Below are positions 22,173 through 35,000 of a DNA stretch of 64,000 nucleotides, in pieces; the stretch's first letter is position 1, and every line of letters starts with the position of its first letter. The stretch is from Salticus scenicus (lineage: Eukaryota > Arthropoda > Arachnida > Araneae > Salticidae). Location: NCBI GenBank assembly GCA_963930645.1, contig OZ005652.1:318120244-318184243 (forward strand). The letters are read 5' to 3'. The notes below the pieces were generated by a model. It ran no database searches. It was given only the letters and a program-made list of their open reading frames with translations, and was not told where the DNA came from. A program made the translations under genes and the position numbers.

Positions 22173-22488
22173 TACACCGCCCTCCAAAAGTTAAAATACA
22201 ATCTGTTTTTCCGTCTACTTCTATTGCTCAAAATTTTGAAACAAATGAACATATAAATATAAAGTTTGGATGGCACAATCGTTATCAAATCACTAACCGA
22301 ATTTTATATAACTTTAATATAAGTAAAAATGTTTTAAATGATACGACCTCGATTTTCCTCGAAAGTAGGCATTGAAAGAAATGAAAAATTAAAGCAATCT
22401 TAACAAAGAAAACTAAATTAGAAAGGGTGTCAAAGGTGCATTACAGATAGGTGAAGGTACACATGCTTCCAAATTTCAAAATGAAATC

Positions 22489-22521
<33 letters not shown>

Positions 22522-23077
22522 CCTGTATTCACTTTTCTCTTTCTTCCATAAGGGACTTTTAGAAAAATGTAACTATTAATTTACAATCTTTGAGCTTCGT
22601 AAAAATAATAAAAATGTCAGTGAATAGTTTTAAAACAAGTACCTCATCTAATTTTCATGTTCGTAAGTATATTTTTTTATAAAAGTTATTCACGTACGAA
22701 AAAAAAAAGAAGAAGAAGAAGAAAGGGAAAAGAACAGAAAAGTGAATACAGGAGAAAAAAATCTGGATTTAATCAAACATTTGGATGCATGCGCATATTT
22801 ACCTATCTGTAATGAAATTTTAGTACCATTTCTCATTTGGTTTTTTCTAAAATTAAGAAAAAAATAAATCATTTGTACCAAAACTTACTTTTGAGAAAAT
22901 TCGAATTAATATCAGTTTAAAAAATATTATATGAAGTTATATACGATTCAATTAATGATACAATAACGAATATGCCATCCAATTTTTAAATTCATATGTG
23001 CATTTGTTTCAAAATTATGCACAAAACACGAAATCGAAAAACCTGGTTGTACCTTCTCTTTTGGAGGTCCGTCTGTT
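22173..23077. mobile_element. Large foldback element, ~900 bp
   Basis: Several blocks appear in inverted order on the two sides: CCTCCAAAAG (22181-22190) with CTTTTGGAGG (23058-23067); 'tggatggcacaatcgttat' (22268 on) with 'aacgaatatgccatccaa' (22965 on); 'ttacagataggtgaaggtac' (22441 on) with 'atttacctatctgtaa' (22797 on); 'cctgtattcacttttct' with 'agaaaagtgaatacagg' around the centre. A T-run (22493-22520) and AAG-rich text mark the loop side. The end words resemble Tc1-type non-autonomous elements, but no clean TA duplication is seen. Confidence 0.65.
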
Positions 23078-23174
23078 AACAGACAGGATAATTAATTGTT
23101 GAACAACGCAATAGTGAAGTGAGTTTTTTTTTTTTTTTCCTACGTCTGTATTGAAAAAAAGATATATATATATA

Positions 23175-23209
23175 CACTGCATAAAAAAAGTAGACGGACA
23201 CTTACTTGT
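23175..23209 (+). repeat. Tc1 left outer inverted repeat
   Basis: It begins CACTGCAT, then seven A and GTAGACGGACACTT. It is identical to the complement of the right end over 29 bp. Confidence 0.9.
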
Positions 23210-23389
23210 AATACTTTAAAGCCGTTTATTTCTTTAATTAGAGATATGAGGTTCATTTCTCTAATATAATTATATTCTTGAGACATCATATATTATTATT
23301 TTTTGGATATAGGTTCAATCCTTTTGAAAATTGCAGTGGAAAAATTCAGGTAACAAAAATGGTGCATATTTGCACTGTAATTTTTCTTA

Positions 23390-23415
23390 AAAAAAGTAGA
23401 CGGACACTTCTTGTA
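23390..23415 (+). repeat. Tc1 left inner direct repeat
   Basis: Repeats the AAAGTAGACGGACACTT core of the outer end in the same orientation. A likely second transposase binding site by analogy with IR/DR elements such as Sleeping Beauty and Tc3. Confidence 0.75.
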
Positions 23416-23434
23416 TCTCTAAAATAAAACGTTT

Positions 23435-24433
23435 TTAGTGAGGGGTTCGTCTCCCATTTGCTTTCATAAGTTCGTATACTCTGTTAGGCATCGAATCAAT
23501 GAGATTTTGGATCTTTTTTTGACAGAAAATTTCCCAAATGTTTGTAAGAGCTTCTTTGAGCTGGTGAATTGATTCATACTGGCGTCCACCGTCATAATTT
23601 TTATGAACAAGTATAGCCCAAATGTTTTCTACAGGATTTATATCCGGACTTTTGGCTGGCCACGGTAAAACATTGAAGTTGTTCTCATGAAGCCATTTTT
23701 TAACGTTGTTAGTGGTGTGTATTGGCGCTGCATCTTCTTGGAAAATCCAGTTTTCTCCTCCAAGATCACACGCAAATGGCAAGAGCTCACTGCTTAGCGT
23801 TTCAATATAATCTTTGTGAGTCTGATTCTTACTTAGGAACACTAAATTTGTCCTTGCACCATAGCCAACAGCTAGCCACACCATCACGCCACCACCACCA
23901 ACTTGCCGAGTAGCATACATTTGGTCTTCTTTCTCCAAACGGTGCCAATAATATTGATATCCGTCTGGGTCGTCTAAATTAAATTTTTTCTCATCTGAAA
24001 AAACTACAGATATCCATTCTGTAGTCCAAGACATATGGTTTTGAGCCCACTGTAGGCGTTCTGTCACGTGGTGATCCTTCCAGCATGGATGATGTTTTCG
24101 CTTCTTATACTGAAAGAGCTCTGAGTGCTTAATGTAGTTATAAATTGTTCGAGAAGTTACGTTAGTAATTCCTCTGCTTATTCGAACACTGGAAATTGAT
24201 GCTCCAGTTTTTTTCAGCTCAGTAAAAATTTTTCTTTGGTCTCTAAGCAAAAGTTTCCTTGGCCGGCCACTCTTTTTCCTTACGCCATGGGCTTCAGGAG
24301 CACGTAGAAAATCGCTGATGCTACTTTCGCTTATTAGAAGTAGCCTACTAATTTCTCTGACTCCTTTATTAAAATTTTTCAGCGCTATAATCTGTGCTTT
24401 TTTGTAATCAGTTAGAGGAATTCTTCGTGGCAT
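23435..24433 (-). CDS. Tc1-family DD34E transposase, intact
   Basis: Transposase of 332 residues, close to the usual ~340 of Tc1 elements. It binds the element ends and cuts and rejoins DNA in the nucleus. The start chosen is the ATG at 24433 (MPRRIPLTDYKK), where family similarity begins; an upstream in-frame ATG at 24553 would add 40 unrelated residues. An N-terminal helix-turn-helix lies at about residues 8-45, an SGRPRK AT-hook-like motif at 55-60, and a second paired-like helix-turn-helix at about 60-105. Catalytic residues are D147 (FSDEKKF), D234 (FQEDAAPIH) and E269 (SPDINPVENIW); 34 residues separate the last two. A glycine-rich box (GGGGVMVW) lies at 179-186. There are no stops or frameshifts. 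It could be active, but host expression is not visible from sequence. Confidence 0.95.
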   Translation of the reverse strand: MPRRIPLTDYKKAQIIALKNFNKGVREISRLLLISESSISDFLRAPEAHGVRKKSGRPRKLLLRDQRKIFTELKKTGASISSVRISRGITNVTSRTIYNYIKHSELFQYKKRKHHPCWKDHHVTERLQWAQNHMSWTTEWISVVFSDEKKFNLDDPDGYQYYWHRLEKEDQMYATRQVGGGGVMVWLAVGYGARTNLVFLSKNQTHKDYIETLSSELLPFACDLGGENWIFQEDAAPIHTTNNVKKWLHENNFNVLPWPAKSPDINPVENIWAILVHKNYDGGRQYESIHQLKEALTNIWEIFCQKKIQNLIDSMPNRVYELMKANGRRTPH

Positions 24434-24575
24434 GGCGCATTCATCTCCAAGAAATTTAACTACATAAAACCATCTTGTCAAGCACGTTGGTAATTGGCAA
24501 AATGCCAAATGTACATGTACATACAAAACTGGTATTCCACAAGAAACACCCATTTAGATAATTACAGTTTTTGAC

Positions 24576-24600
24576 TAGTGTCCGTCTACTTTTTTTAAAA
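24576..24600 (-). repeat. Tc1 right inner direct repeat
   Basis: Carries AGTGTCCGTCTACTTTTTTT (24577-24596), the complement of the left inner repeat, about 190 bp inside the right tip. Confidence 0.75.
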
Positions 24601-24781
24601 AAAAATATTGTGCAAATGTATATCTTTTTACTTTTCTGCATTTCCCTACATTAAAATTTTAAATAATTGAATATTTTTATTTATCTGTCAAAAATATGAA
24701 GATTGATAAGTATAAGCATGTTAAAGAATTTTAATTTACATTTCTTATTAAACAAAGACGGGGTTTTAGAAAATTGTAAAG

Positions 24782-24810
24782 AAGTGTCCGTCTACTTTTT
24801 TTATGCAGTG
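24782..24810 (-). repeat. Tc1 right outer inverted repeat
   Basis: Exact complement of 23175-23203, followed by TA. Confidence 0.9.
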
Positions 24811-24812
24811 TA

Positions 24813-25384
24813 CAGAATTTTTTTCGTATCTTATGCGGAAAACTGCAGTTTATTGGTATGATGAGATTATTTTATTACTTAACATTGATATATTGTTCAT
24901 GGTTCAAACCAAGTATGCCAAAAATTACAGGAATTGATTTTAGGTATCGAAAATTCCACAATGAAAGTTTTTTTATTATCAAAGAAACTGTAGATAATAT
25001 TTTCAATTAGTTTGCTAAATATTTTTGAAGCAATGTGTTTGAAGACGGATGCACGTAATACAGACATGCATATACCTACATGTGTAAGATAAATAAATAC
25101 ATCTAATGTAAGAAATTCATAGATCATTCCTTTTTTTTTTTTTTTTTGGATAAGATTTTATATTCTGTTTATATTTCTAATGTACTGTTTGCATTTCTAA
25201 TGTATTCTATTTTAAAATAGCGATTACAGAAGAAAAAATTCAATTTTTATTTTTTCTATAAAAGTGTATAATAAGACTTACTGAATATAGATAATTTCTG
25301 TGTTGTTGTTGTTGATTTATCAATTTTTTGAACTATTATATAATTTATATTTATTTATTTATATTTTATACACAGTTAGAGTAA
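24813..25384. other. AT-rich DNA, no gene
   Basis: A T-run lies at 25130-25147. The minus-strand frame at 24897-25127 has no recognised domain. Nothing else is supported. Confidence 0.45.
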
Positions 25385-26177
25385 ATCATTGTAACGAAAG
25401 TAAAACCTTTGGCGAAAATTGGCTCCTTTGATGCTAAAATTCAGAAGTCGCCAAAGAAAAAGTTTTAAGTTTCACACTCTTAAGCCGAATAAGTTATAGT
25501 GAAGCTATCCCATTTAATTTAACTTGCATTTAGTTACAAAGAGACATACTACGCTGAAACTAACGAGATCATTAGATGGAAATATATATATATATATATT
25601 ATTTATTTATTTATTAAAAAAGACGAAAATAGAAATAAAGTAATTTTTAATGAACACCGAGTGTATGTCGCCATATGCGCCAAATACCAGTCTAACGGAA
25701 AAGTACTAAATAGAGTAATATAACAAAAATTTGATTTTTGGTTCTAAACTGATACCAATATTATTCCATCATTTTTAATGGGTGTATACGCTACTATATA
25801 AATAAAATCCTTATTAAAACTGCATATATAAGAAAGAATTCTCAGGTTACACAATATGCTATATAAATATATTTAAAATTAACATATTCATAAATGGATA
25901 ACGTCAATTTTACCCAAAGAATAATTCGGAATTTTAATTTATGTTAATGTTTTATTTCATTAATATGTTTAATGTTTTAAATCATTGTAACGAAAGTAAA
26001 ACCTTTGGCGAAAATTGGCTCCTTTGATGCTAAAATTCAGAAGTCGCCAAAGAAAAAGTTTTAAGTTTCACACTCTTAAGCCGAATAAGTTATAGTGAAG
26101 CTATCCCATTTAATTTAACTTGCATTTAGTTACAAAGAGACATACTACGCTGACACTAACGAGATCATTAGATGGAA

Positions 26178-26209
<32 letters not shown>

Positions 26210-27165
26210 TATTTATTTATTAAAAAAGACGAAAATAGAAATAAAGTAATTTTTAATGAACACCGAGTGTATGTCGCCATATGCGCCAAATACCAGTCTA
26301 ACGGAAAAGTACTAAATAGAGTAATATAATAAAAATTTTATTTTTGGTTCTAAACTGATACCAATATTATTCCATCATTTTTAATGGGTGTATACGCTAC
26401 TATATAAATAAAATCCTTATTAAAACTGCATATATAAGAAAGAATTCTCAGGTTACACAATATGCTATATAAATATATTTAAAATTAACATATTCATAAA
26501 TGGATAACGTCAATTTTACCCAAAGAATAATTCGGAATTTTAATTTATGTTAATGTTTTATTTCATTAATATGTTTAATGTTTTAAATCATTGTAACGAA
26601 AGTAAAACCTTTGGCGAAAATTGGCTCCTTTGATGCTAAAATTCAGAAGTCGCCAAAGAAAAAGTTTTAAGTTTCACACTCTTAAGCCGAATAAGTTATA
26701 GTGAAGCTATCCCATTTAATTTAACTTGCATTTAATTACAAAGAGACATACTACGCTGAAACTAACGAGATCATTAGATGGAAATATATATATATATATA
26801 TATTATTTATTTATTTATTAAAAAAAAAAAAAATAGAAATAAAGTAATTTTTAATGAACATCGAGTGTATGTCGCCATATGCGCCAAATACCAGTCTAAT
26901 GGAAAAGTACTAAATAGAGTAATATAACAAAAATTTGATTTTTGGTTCTAAACTGATACCAATATTATTCCATCATTTTTAATGGGTGAATATGCTACTA
27001 TATAAATAAAATCCTTATTAAAACTGCATATATAAGAAAGAATTCTCAGGTTACAGAATATGCTATATAAAATATATTTAAAATTAACATATTCATAAAT
27101 GGATAACGTCAATTTTACCCAAAGAATAATTCGGAATTTTAATTTATGTTAATGTTTTATTTAAT
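25385..27165 (+). repeat. Three near-identical ~600 bp tandem units
   Basis: Unit starts (ATCATTGTAACGAAAGTAAA) lie at 25385, 25981 and 26587. Units one and two are 596 and 606 bp; unit three ends near 27165, where 'gttttattt' is followed by different sequence. Between units the only obvious changes are (AT)n length (near 25582, 26179, 26786), an A-run replacing AAAAAAGACGAAA in unit three, and a few substitutions. The short frame at 26120-26329 is in this repeat and appears non-coding. Very low divergence implies recent amplification. Confidence 0.9.
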
Positions 27166-27631
27166 TTTTATTAATTATTCAAGTGTAAATAAATAAATAT
27201 ATACATATAATTATTTTCTATGACATATAAATTTTATGCATTTATATGTCATAGAAATACATATATATATATTATATATATGATGATGATAATAATATAA
27301 TAATAATTCATCATTACAATGATCAAACACTAGAAAGGAAGACGTGAAAAAAGAACCATTCATGGAAATGAAGCCTTATACAAAGCAACATATATTTAAA
27401 AGGTTAATGTGAATTGCTTGGATAAGATGATATATAGCAAATATGACCAAAGAATAACAGGGGAAAAAAATAACTAGAAGAAGTAGAAGGAGCAGAGGCG
27501 AGCACGGCTTAAGACGGATAGAGCGGATTAAATATGTTTTCCAGGCGCCCAACTTTTCCTAAACCCTCTGCAACACCATAAGGTAACAAAGTAAAAAAAT
27601 TAAAATAAAGATCATAATTACTTCAAAAAAA

Positions 27632-27674
<43 letters not shown>

Positions 27675-27960
27675 AAATAAATAAATAAATAAAACTTAAG
27701 TGCTCCTAAAGAATCTTACACTTCAAAAAATTAATTTATAAAATGCACAAACTCATACACAAAATTGGAATCTCAAATTATTACACCAGTATTAAAAGAA
27801 GTCAACTAATGTTTTCCAGTTTTTTTTTTTTTTTTTTTCTGATTTTTATTAATCAATATATTAGATCTATACCATACTATAAAAGTATCTAAAATTTTTA
27901 TTTAAAAAATATCTTTGGGAGTCACAGCAGAATTATCATTAATTAAGCTTATGAAAAGAC
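27166..27960. other. AT-rich DNA with palindrome and (AAAT)n
   Basis: A palindrome with arms TCTATGACATATAAA and its complement lies at about 27215-27254. (AAAT)n runs at about 27628-27694. The segment 27440-27590 is less AT-rich but unclassified. Confidence 0.5.
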
Positions 27961-28035
27961 TGGAAATCTGAATTTAAAAAAAAGTCCTTTCGATCGATAT
28001 TTTTATGGATTTTGTTGTCCTTCACAGTTCGAAAT

Positions 28036-28245
28036 TTATTTGTTGACATCCCCTGGTGAATTCAGATACTACCCAAACTGTCATGAAGTCGATAACATCC
28101 TGGACAAATGATAGGTCCTCGACCAGAAAACGCGTGCTATCAGCTATTGGAACAAAAGGATTAATTTTTTTTTCGCCCAGCAACCTAATACCCACATTAA
28201 TCAGCCTTAATGGCTTGTTCTCTTCGACATTGTTTTCGATGCCAT
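28036..28245 (-). other. Open reading stretch, possible decayed coding fragment
   Basis: On the minus strand about 70 codons are open from just after a TAA near 28246 to a TGA near 28034, without an ATG start. The peptide includes NKPLRLINVGIRLLGEKK and STRFLVEDLSFVQDVIDF, which reads like ordinary protein, not a homopolymer. The region is also richer in GC than its neighbours. I do not recognise a family and see no convincing splice sites. The plus-strand frame 28056-28277 overlaps it; at most one is real. Confidence 0.2.
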
Positions 28246-28712
28246 TTTTTTATGTGATCGATGCCAGAAAAAAATAAGGGGGTTTAATCTGAGATATATT
28301 AAGGCTTGGTTTTTATAGAATTGACTTCATATACTTATGTATAATTAGGGTATTAAAAGTAATTGAGATAATGAATGACAAACATGCGAATATATGTTTC
28401 CAAAGAGGATGATAATATATAATCAGATTTGGTCTGGATGACATAGAGTGTCATTTGTTGGTAAAGGACATTGACATTGGGTTAATCTTTTGGGCTAACA
28501 TGTCTATATCTGTAAGGAACTAAGTTCATCATTGATTTGGTGAGTGGCTTACACAACTACTAACGCAATTGTCCGATCTCAAAATATTTTTGTCTATATA
28601 TGAGTAGAGTATGATATTGATGCTTTTAATTTCATAAGTATGTTGCAAGTTGGGCAAGCGTGCGTTCTTATAATTTTATTATCATTTATGTTTAAAATGC
28701 ATGCTACTTTTT
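28246..28712. other. AT-rich DNA, no gene
   Basis: Nothing recognisable. Confidence 0.4.
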
Positions 28713-29948
28713 TACTTTCTCATAATTATATATGTGGCAGAGAAAATATTGTTTTGGGGATCGAATTTTAGAAATCGAGTATTTTTTTATATTTACACGT
28801 TTTTACACGTTTCCCATGATTCCGAAAATCATGTTTTTAGCGGTTTGTCTCTGTGTGTGTGTGTCTGTTTATCTGTGTGCGTGTCTGTTATCAAAGTATC
28901 TCACAAAAAATACTAGCAGCAAGTTTAAACTCGGTATTCTAAATCCATATCATATGATGATGCTACACTAAACTTATCTTTCAGATCAAGCAAATGGCTC
29001 GTGTACAGATACATCCAAGAGCATTTAAATACATTACATCTATAGGGGATATTTCTGGTAAGTACAGTGTAATATCTACAGGCTGCTCTAAACAAAATGC
29101 AATGAACATATTTGTTTACATGCATAAAAACATGTTTTGCATAGATTGTGGTATGGAAATCATCCATCGTTCGTTTATAAAGCTACCCAAGGTGTTTGGA
29201 TATATTGGGGCTATAAATGGAAGTTGCTGGAAGTTTATTTCATTTTGTGGTAGGTGATATTTACATAAAACTAAATTTAAGTGCACAATATGATGTGCAT
29301 ATAATTTATACAAAATATACAGGGCTAACCAAAATTGGGCTAAACATTCTTTTCCATAGAACGTAATTGATGGAAGTTCTTTGCTGCATTTTACTATGTC
29401 TACAAACACTGTTGAGAAGGAAAATAAATTTTTCATACCCCTACTATGAAAGTAATTTTTAATATTCTATTTTTAACTTTTTTTTTTTTTTTTTTTTGTA
29501 TAATATTATGTTTTCAGGTGCCCTGTATACGAATGTCTAATTTTTAGCGGTTGATTTATATTTTGACTATCTGTTATCAACATAACTTAAAAATAAATAG
29601 CTGCAAGAAATTCAAATTTTGGTAATTTGATGTTCGTATGAGGTTACCACTTAAAAAAAAATTGATCAAGATTGCCAAGTTTGAAGACAAATCAATAACA
29701 GCCTCGACATTTTTTTTTTTTAAATAAACGTAGCCACTATAATTGAACGGGGTTTGAGGGGGCAATAACTCCTCTCACACAGAATTGTATGCCAAATAAA
29801 ACAGTTGCTAAACTTATATTAAGTTATTTTTAAAATAGATTGAACTCTCTGTTATCTTACCTAATTGATCTTACGATTTAATCTGCCATCTATCTTTATA
29901 GTATTGAAATGCAAGGTAAGAAAATGTCGTTTTAGTGACACACCAGAT
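28713..29948 (+). mobile_element. R2 dispersed repeat, long copy
   Basis: Starts ACTTTCTC...GAGAAAATATTG (a degraded R2 hairpin), then R2 text including 'ttccgaaaatcatgttttta', a TG-rich microsatellite (28846-28890), 'gatcaagcaaatggctcgtg' (28984 on), and an end matching 'GTGACACACCAGAT' (29935-29948). The middle (29490-29640) appears to restart with R2-like text ('gcggttgattta...ttatcaacataactt'), so this may be a tandem or nested pair. Overlapping frames (28701-29436) come from repeat text on both strands and have no domains. Confidence 0.5.
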
Positions 29949-32003
29949 AGTTTTTCTCATTGCTGATTATGATTTTGCATTCCTTCACGCAAATTAGTTT
30001 TAACAACAAAATAAATTCCCGTTAAATACGTTTATATTGCTTTCATAGTCTGAATTGGCAACTTTTGCATAATTGTTTTATTATTATATGTAGTTGAAAA
30101 CATAACGTTTAATATAATTTAATGTTGGAAAGTATAATATGTGGGAATGTGTGGCTCTTTGCAATAGAAAAGACAATTTTAAGAAATGGAAAATTGGGAA
30201 CAAATTAGCGCAGTGCCTTTAATTTCAAAGTAAGAAATGTGGACAAAACAGTACTTAAAAAAATTCATAGTCACTAATTAATTTATAATTTCCAACAAAA
30301 GCTCTATTTAGAAAAGCAGCGCCATATATTTCCTTGGCAGTGACTTTTGGAACTTTTTTTTCTTTTTACTTGCAGAAACCTTTGTGTCTCGTTTAATTTA
30401 ATTTCACTACAAAATTTAGCGTCGTTTTCACAATTAGATAACAATACAGAACACTGTGAACATTATCAGTTAATTATAGCTATCTTGTACATTTCATTTT
30501 CAAAATTGAACTGATCAAGTACAATTTGTCAAGTTTTAAAAAACATATTTTTTAGAGTACGTTTATTATCACTGTACTTAAAAACAAACGGTGAAACACA
30601 TTCCTCTATTTGATTGATTCCATTCTCTTCATCTTGATCATCATTATCATATTTCTCTTTAAGAAAAATATATATATATATATAATGTTTTAGATGAAAT
30701 TGGCATTAATAGTATATCTCTTTTATGCTAAATTTTATTATGTATAAATTTTGTTATTAAACTGTGTTATTATTTATATATTGTGTATAATTTAAATTGT
30801 GTTATTATTTATAACATTTACAATTTTATACGTTATATATATATTCGATTAGATGTACTGCACTGTTAAAAATTTCAACAGAAAACTCTGTGTCATGTAT
30901 TATCTTAAGTCTTATGTGAAATTACAGAGAAAAATAAACAGAGATGTTAAAAAATTTATTTTATATATTCACTATAACAACTAATATTAATTTAATTAAT
31001 TATTGATAACATATTTCAAACTTAGAATGCTTTTTCTAAAGTAGAAACAGTCATTTTTAATTTTAATTAAAAAATTAAATAATAAAATTAGGTTAAAATA
31101 CAGAATAAAGATTGAGAATCTCGATTATTCGCTTTTAACTAAGAATTACTGTAAATTTACAGAGACTCTGGATAAATATTTACATTGAATTTACAGAAAT
31201 TTTTAATAGTGTGTGTAAAAAGCTATTCTTTATGCATTAAATCAGATGCGTCAAACGATGGATATCTATTAACGAAATAACGATAGAAGCTTATTTTCTA
31301 TTTAAACGGCACATTTTTACTGCAAGATATAATTTGGATGCAATATGTAATGGTACTCTCATAATTTATGATTTCTTTTAACACATTATCGTCAAAATAT
31401 TTTTCTATTTTGAATAGTGAATTTTGACTTTTGGTTTTCCTCTAAAATATTATGTTATTTTACAAATTAAATTTACGCATTTGTAATTAAAATATTAAAA
31501 TCTTATCCTCAGTAATTGATGCGGTAGAGGCCACTGACTTATACGCTGGCAACCAGTGTTGCGAGATCTGGCGTATTTTTTATTCGGTAATCCCAAGTAA
31601 AATTGAGATGTGATATTTGATATACAAACTAGACTATCACTCTTTAAAGTGATTAGCCAAACTTTACAATTAAAAGTTATTGGTGATTATTGATTGAAAA
31701 ATCCACCATATCTGGCAAAACTTATAGGTGTTAGATACGAATACACAAAATCCTTTTTTAAAGTAAAGTATTATTTTCGGAGAACGCTTATCTGAAAAAT
31801 CGTTACTTTTACATAACCCATAAATAATGTGTTAATTAGTTAATTTTATTTCACCTCGAAAATGTATCGTGATTCCTACTTACAACAAACAGGAATTCTG
31901 ATGTGATTGCTTTATTACAGTTGACTCTTCAACTAATTTTTCGGCGTGATAGTGCCCTAAATCTTACTTTAATATATTTTAAATTGTAGAATTGTTGTTT
32001 AAA

Positions 32004-32045
<42 letters not shown>

Positions 32046-35000
32046 TTTGTCGCTATTGTTTCTGTAAGTGTGTTTGGATCGCATGTTGATCAGAATTAAT
32101 TTAATTTTGTGTTATAAGTGAATTTTTATTAAAAATATAGAAATCTTGTCAAATAATACTGTGTTTACCTTTAAACTGTACTGAAACATTATGGAATACG
32201 ATACACTTATCAGAAAAAAAAAGGAGGGGGGGGGGCAGGGCATCTAGTAGAACTTGAATTCTTAAATATAACTTTCCACGAAAATATTTTGTATTTACCT
32301 TATTTTTTTTTTTTAAAAAAAAGGTAATGGAATACTTTGAAATTTAATTTATCTTATATTTCATATGCTTAAGTTTGGTATGCTAAAGTTTGAAAAAAAA
32401 TAAAAATAAATAAAAATAAATAAATAAAATAAATGTTATATAAGACATTTAATTCAAAATTTATTGCCTTCTTCACAAAAATTGTTTCTTTAATAAAATT
32501 GCTGAAAAAACCTTTTTTATATACTGAAATATAATGATAATGTGATTTAATAGTTTCGTTTAAAAATCAGCTCTTCAATTCGCTGGATGAAATACACACT
32601 AAATTTAATGTAATATATATACATATTTTTTTTTTATATGTTCTATCTACCTCGCAGATGGCAGCACTAGTCATTTTTATTGCTATTATACATGCCATAA
32701 AACAAATTATTTTCACTTCGGTTTCTTTTACTGCTTGGATTTTTACACGGCCGCCGTGAATTTTTATTTTCCAATTTCCAGTTACATCATGGTTCAGTAC
32801 CATTCAATGACGAAGTCTGGGTTGACTTAAGAGGAAGGGAAAGATTTTCCCAGGAGCACAAAAACGTAATTCACATCTGCGGAAACTTCTGATTTGGAGT
32901 TTACTAATTTTTAGAAGGTCAGTGTCCAACAAATCCAAAATTTAACACTAGAGCAGAAATATTATCTTGTGAGAAACTGGTTTCTGAATTCAACATTGAT
33001 GCGTATATTCGACACAATCTGAAGAGATGATTGTTAATTCTTTGCGGCGCAAGGTAATTGGTCTCGTTTAAATTACACTGCCACCGGAGTTTACGAACAA
33101 TATTAAAAAGAAAGAAATAACTGACTATTTTCACTGTATTATAAAAGTAAAATTTTTGCTAAAATATTTCCGAAATGAGATTTTGCAGTTGAAACTTAGT
33201 AATTGGTGTCATAAAAGTGCTAACACCTCACCGCAACGGGTTATAAAACAAAAAACAGTTTTTTCTTGATTTTTTTAATGCTATGATATTATTTAAAAAA
33301 TGATTGTTCTAAAATGGCGTTAACACTATAATAAAATGAACGTAAAATTTTAGAAACACTGCAAGTTCTGTAATAAATAATAACGATTATAATAATAATT
33401 TATGCTAAGACAAAAAATCCCATGAACCAATGCCTAATTATACATAATAAATAAGATACATTATTAAAATTTTGTAATTAAATAAGTGAATTTTTAGCAT
33501 TAATACATACCCTTATTGCTACAAGTTTGAACAAAATTTCTTTTCTGATAACTAATTCCGCTTTGATATCTGACCTTTGTAAGCACCTTTAACATCTGAA
33601 TTCTGAATGACATGTTATAGATTTTATCAAAGTATGACAATCTTTTCAGCATTTCCAACGAGATAATATTTTTTAAAAGTGCAAAGTCACACTATCCTTT
33701 TTAATTTGGATTTTTTGATTTTCTGAAAAAAAAAAAAAAAAAAAAAAATATTGTATATTCAACGAGGTAATATTTTTGAAAAGTGCAAAATCACTATCCT
33801 TTCTAATTTTAATTTTTGTTTTAATTTTATTTTCTTGTCACAAAATGAAAACTTAAAATATTAATATTCTGATTAAAAAATCTGTAAAACTATAATACGT
33901 ACCTTCTATTGATATTCATATACACTGTAGATTTCAATAAACCGATAAATTTCTTGTAGCAAAAACTACAGTTAAAGGATAGGAGCGAATAGGGAAAAAA
34001 GGGGTAATTTTATTTAGATTTTTTTCTGTAGAAGTTTAGTGCTATATTTAACATTGATAACCGTTTATCAGTATACTGAAATAAAATGTTGAATAAAATT
34101 GATAATTTTGATACAGTTCAAATAAATGATTTTGTCCAGACAGTTAAATTAAATTATTATATATTTATTTGGCTTAGATATTTTCTGTATCAGTTATTTT
34201 TGTGCTTTCAAATAAAAACATTTTTCAAAGATTTTGTTGTAATATTTTTTCGATGGTATAAAATTCATTCTTAGTATCATTACAATTTCATTGAAAAAAT
34301 AGATAAATAAATAAAATAAAAAAGTAAAATAAATAAATAAATAAATGTCGCAATGCTGTTTGCCAAAACGCTCTTTTATTTTGTTGCTCTATATTTATTT
34401 ATTGCTCATCAGAACCTACAGCTTAAAGGATTCCGAGTCATTACAAACTTCAGTTCTTGAAAGGGGTTCAAAAACCAGGCAGATACTCGTTAATTAAAAG
34501 GCACGGTTACCAGAACCATTTAAGTTTGAGGGAAAATTTAGATTTTTAAAATCAGAAATACCTTTCTTCTATTAAAGATTTTTTTTTCAAATCTAATTCA
34601 ATTTTAGAAAGGTGTACAAAGAATCTCGTTTTATGTGATTATTATCCAAATTATGATTTGTATATGCATACACCGATTGTACGTTAAATGTGACACACAC
34701 ACACACACAAAAAAAAAAAAAGATAAAAGATTTTAAGTTATGAACAACTAATGTTTCACAATTTGAAATTTCGAAAACTGTGGATTTGAGAATAAAAAAG
34801 TACGATTAATTAATAAAAATAACAAGTTAAGAATCTACTGTTACACAATGCCTTCATGTTAAATACAGGAATACAGGGTTTAAACTGCCATTAGTTTTTC
34901 TTTAGCATTTTGCTAAAATAAAATGGCCCTGCCTTAAACCCTGCAGGATAGTTAGTGTATCACATATATATAAAGTTTTCTTTATTCTCTTCATTTGATA

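Larger units (their letters stand above)
23175..24810 (-). mobile_element. Tc1-like transposon, complete
   Basis: The outer 29 bp at each end (23175-23203 and 24782-24810) are exact inverted copies. TA flanks both sides (23173-23174, 24811-24812). Each end also has a second copy of the AAAGTAGACGGACACT core about 200 bp inside (23390-23415 on the left; 24576-24597, inverted, on the right), giving an IR/DR arrangement. The element is 1636 bp and encodes one uninterrupted transposase on the minus strand. Identical TIR tips and an intact frame suggest a recent insertion. Confidence 0.95.

Noticed and set aside
24434..24553. Upstream 40-codon extension of the Tc1 transposase
   Set aside because: Family similarity begins at the Met at 24433 and the extension has no relation to transposases.
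27440..27590. Possible LINE C-terminal text in a GC-richer patch
   Set aside because: Stops interrupt every frame and no RT or endonuclease motif is visible.
28701..29436. Several 70-106 codon frames that look Cys-rich
   Set aside because: They lie in R2 repeat text on both strands and include TG-microsatellite translation.
32940..33130. LTLEQKYYLVRNWFLNSTLM reading, faintly like a transposase N-terminus
   Set aside because: Only about 20 residues before a stop, no second helix-turn-helix, no TIR. Too little to claim.
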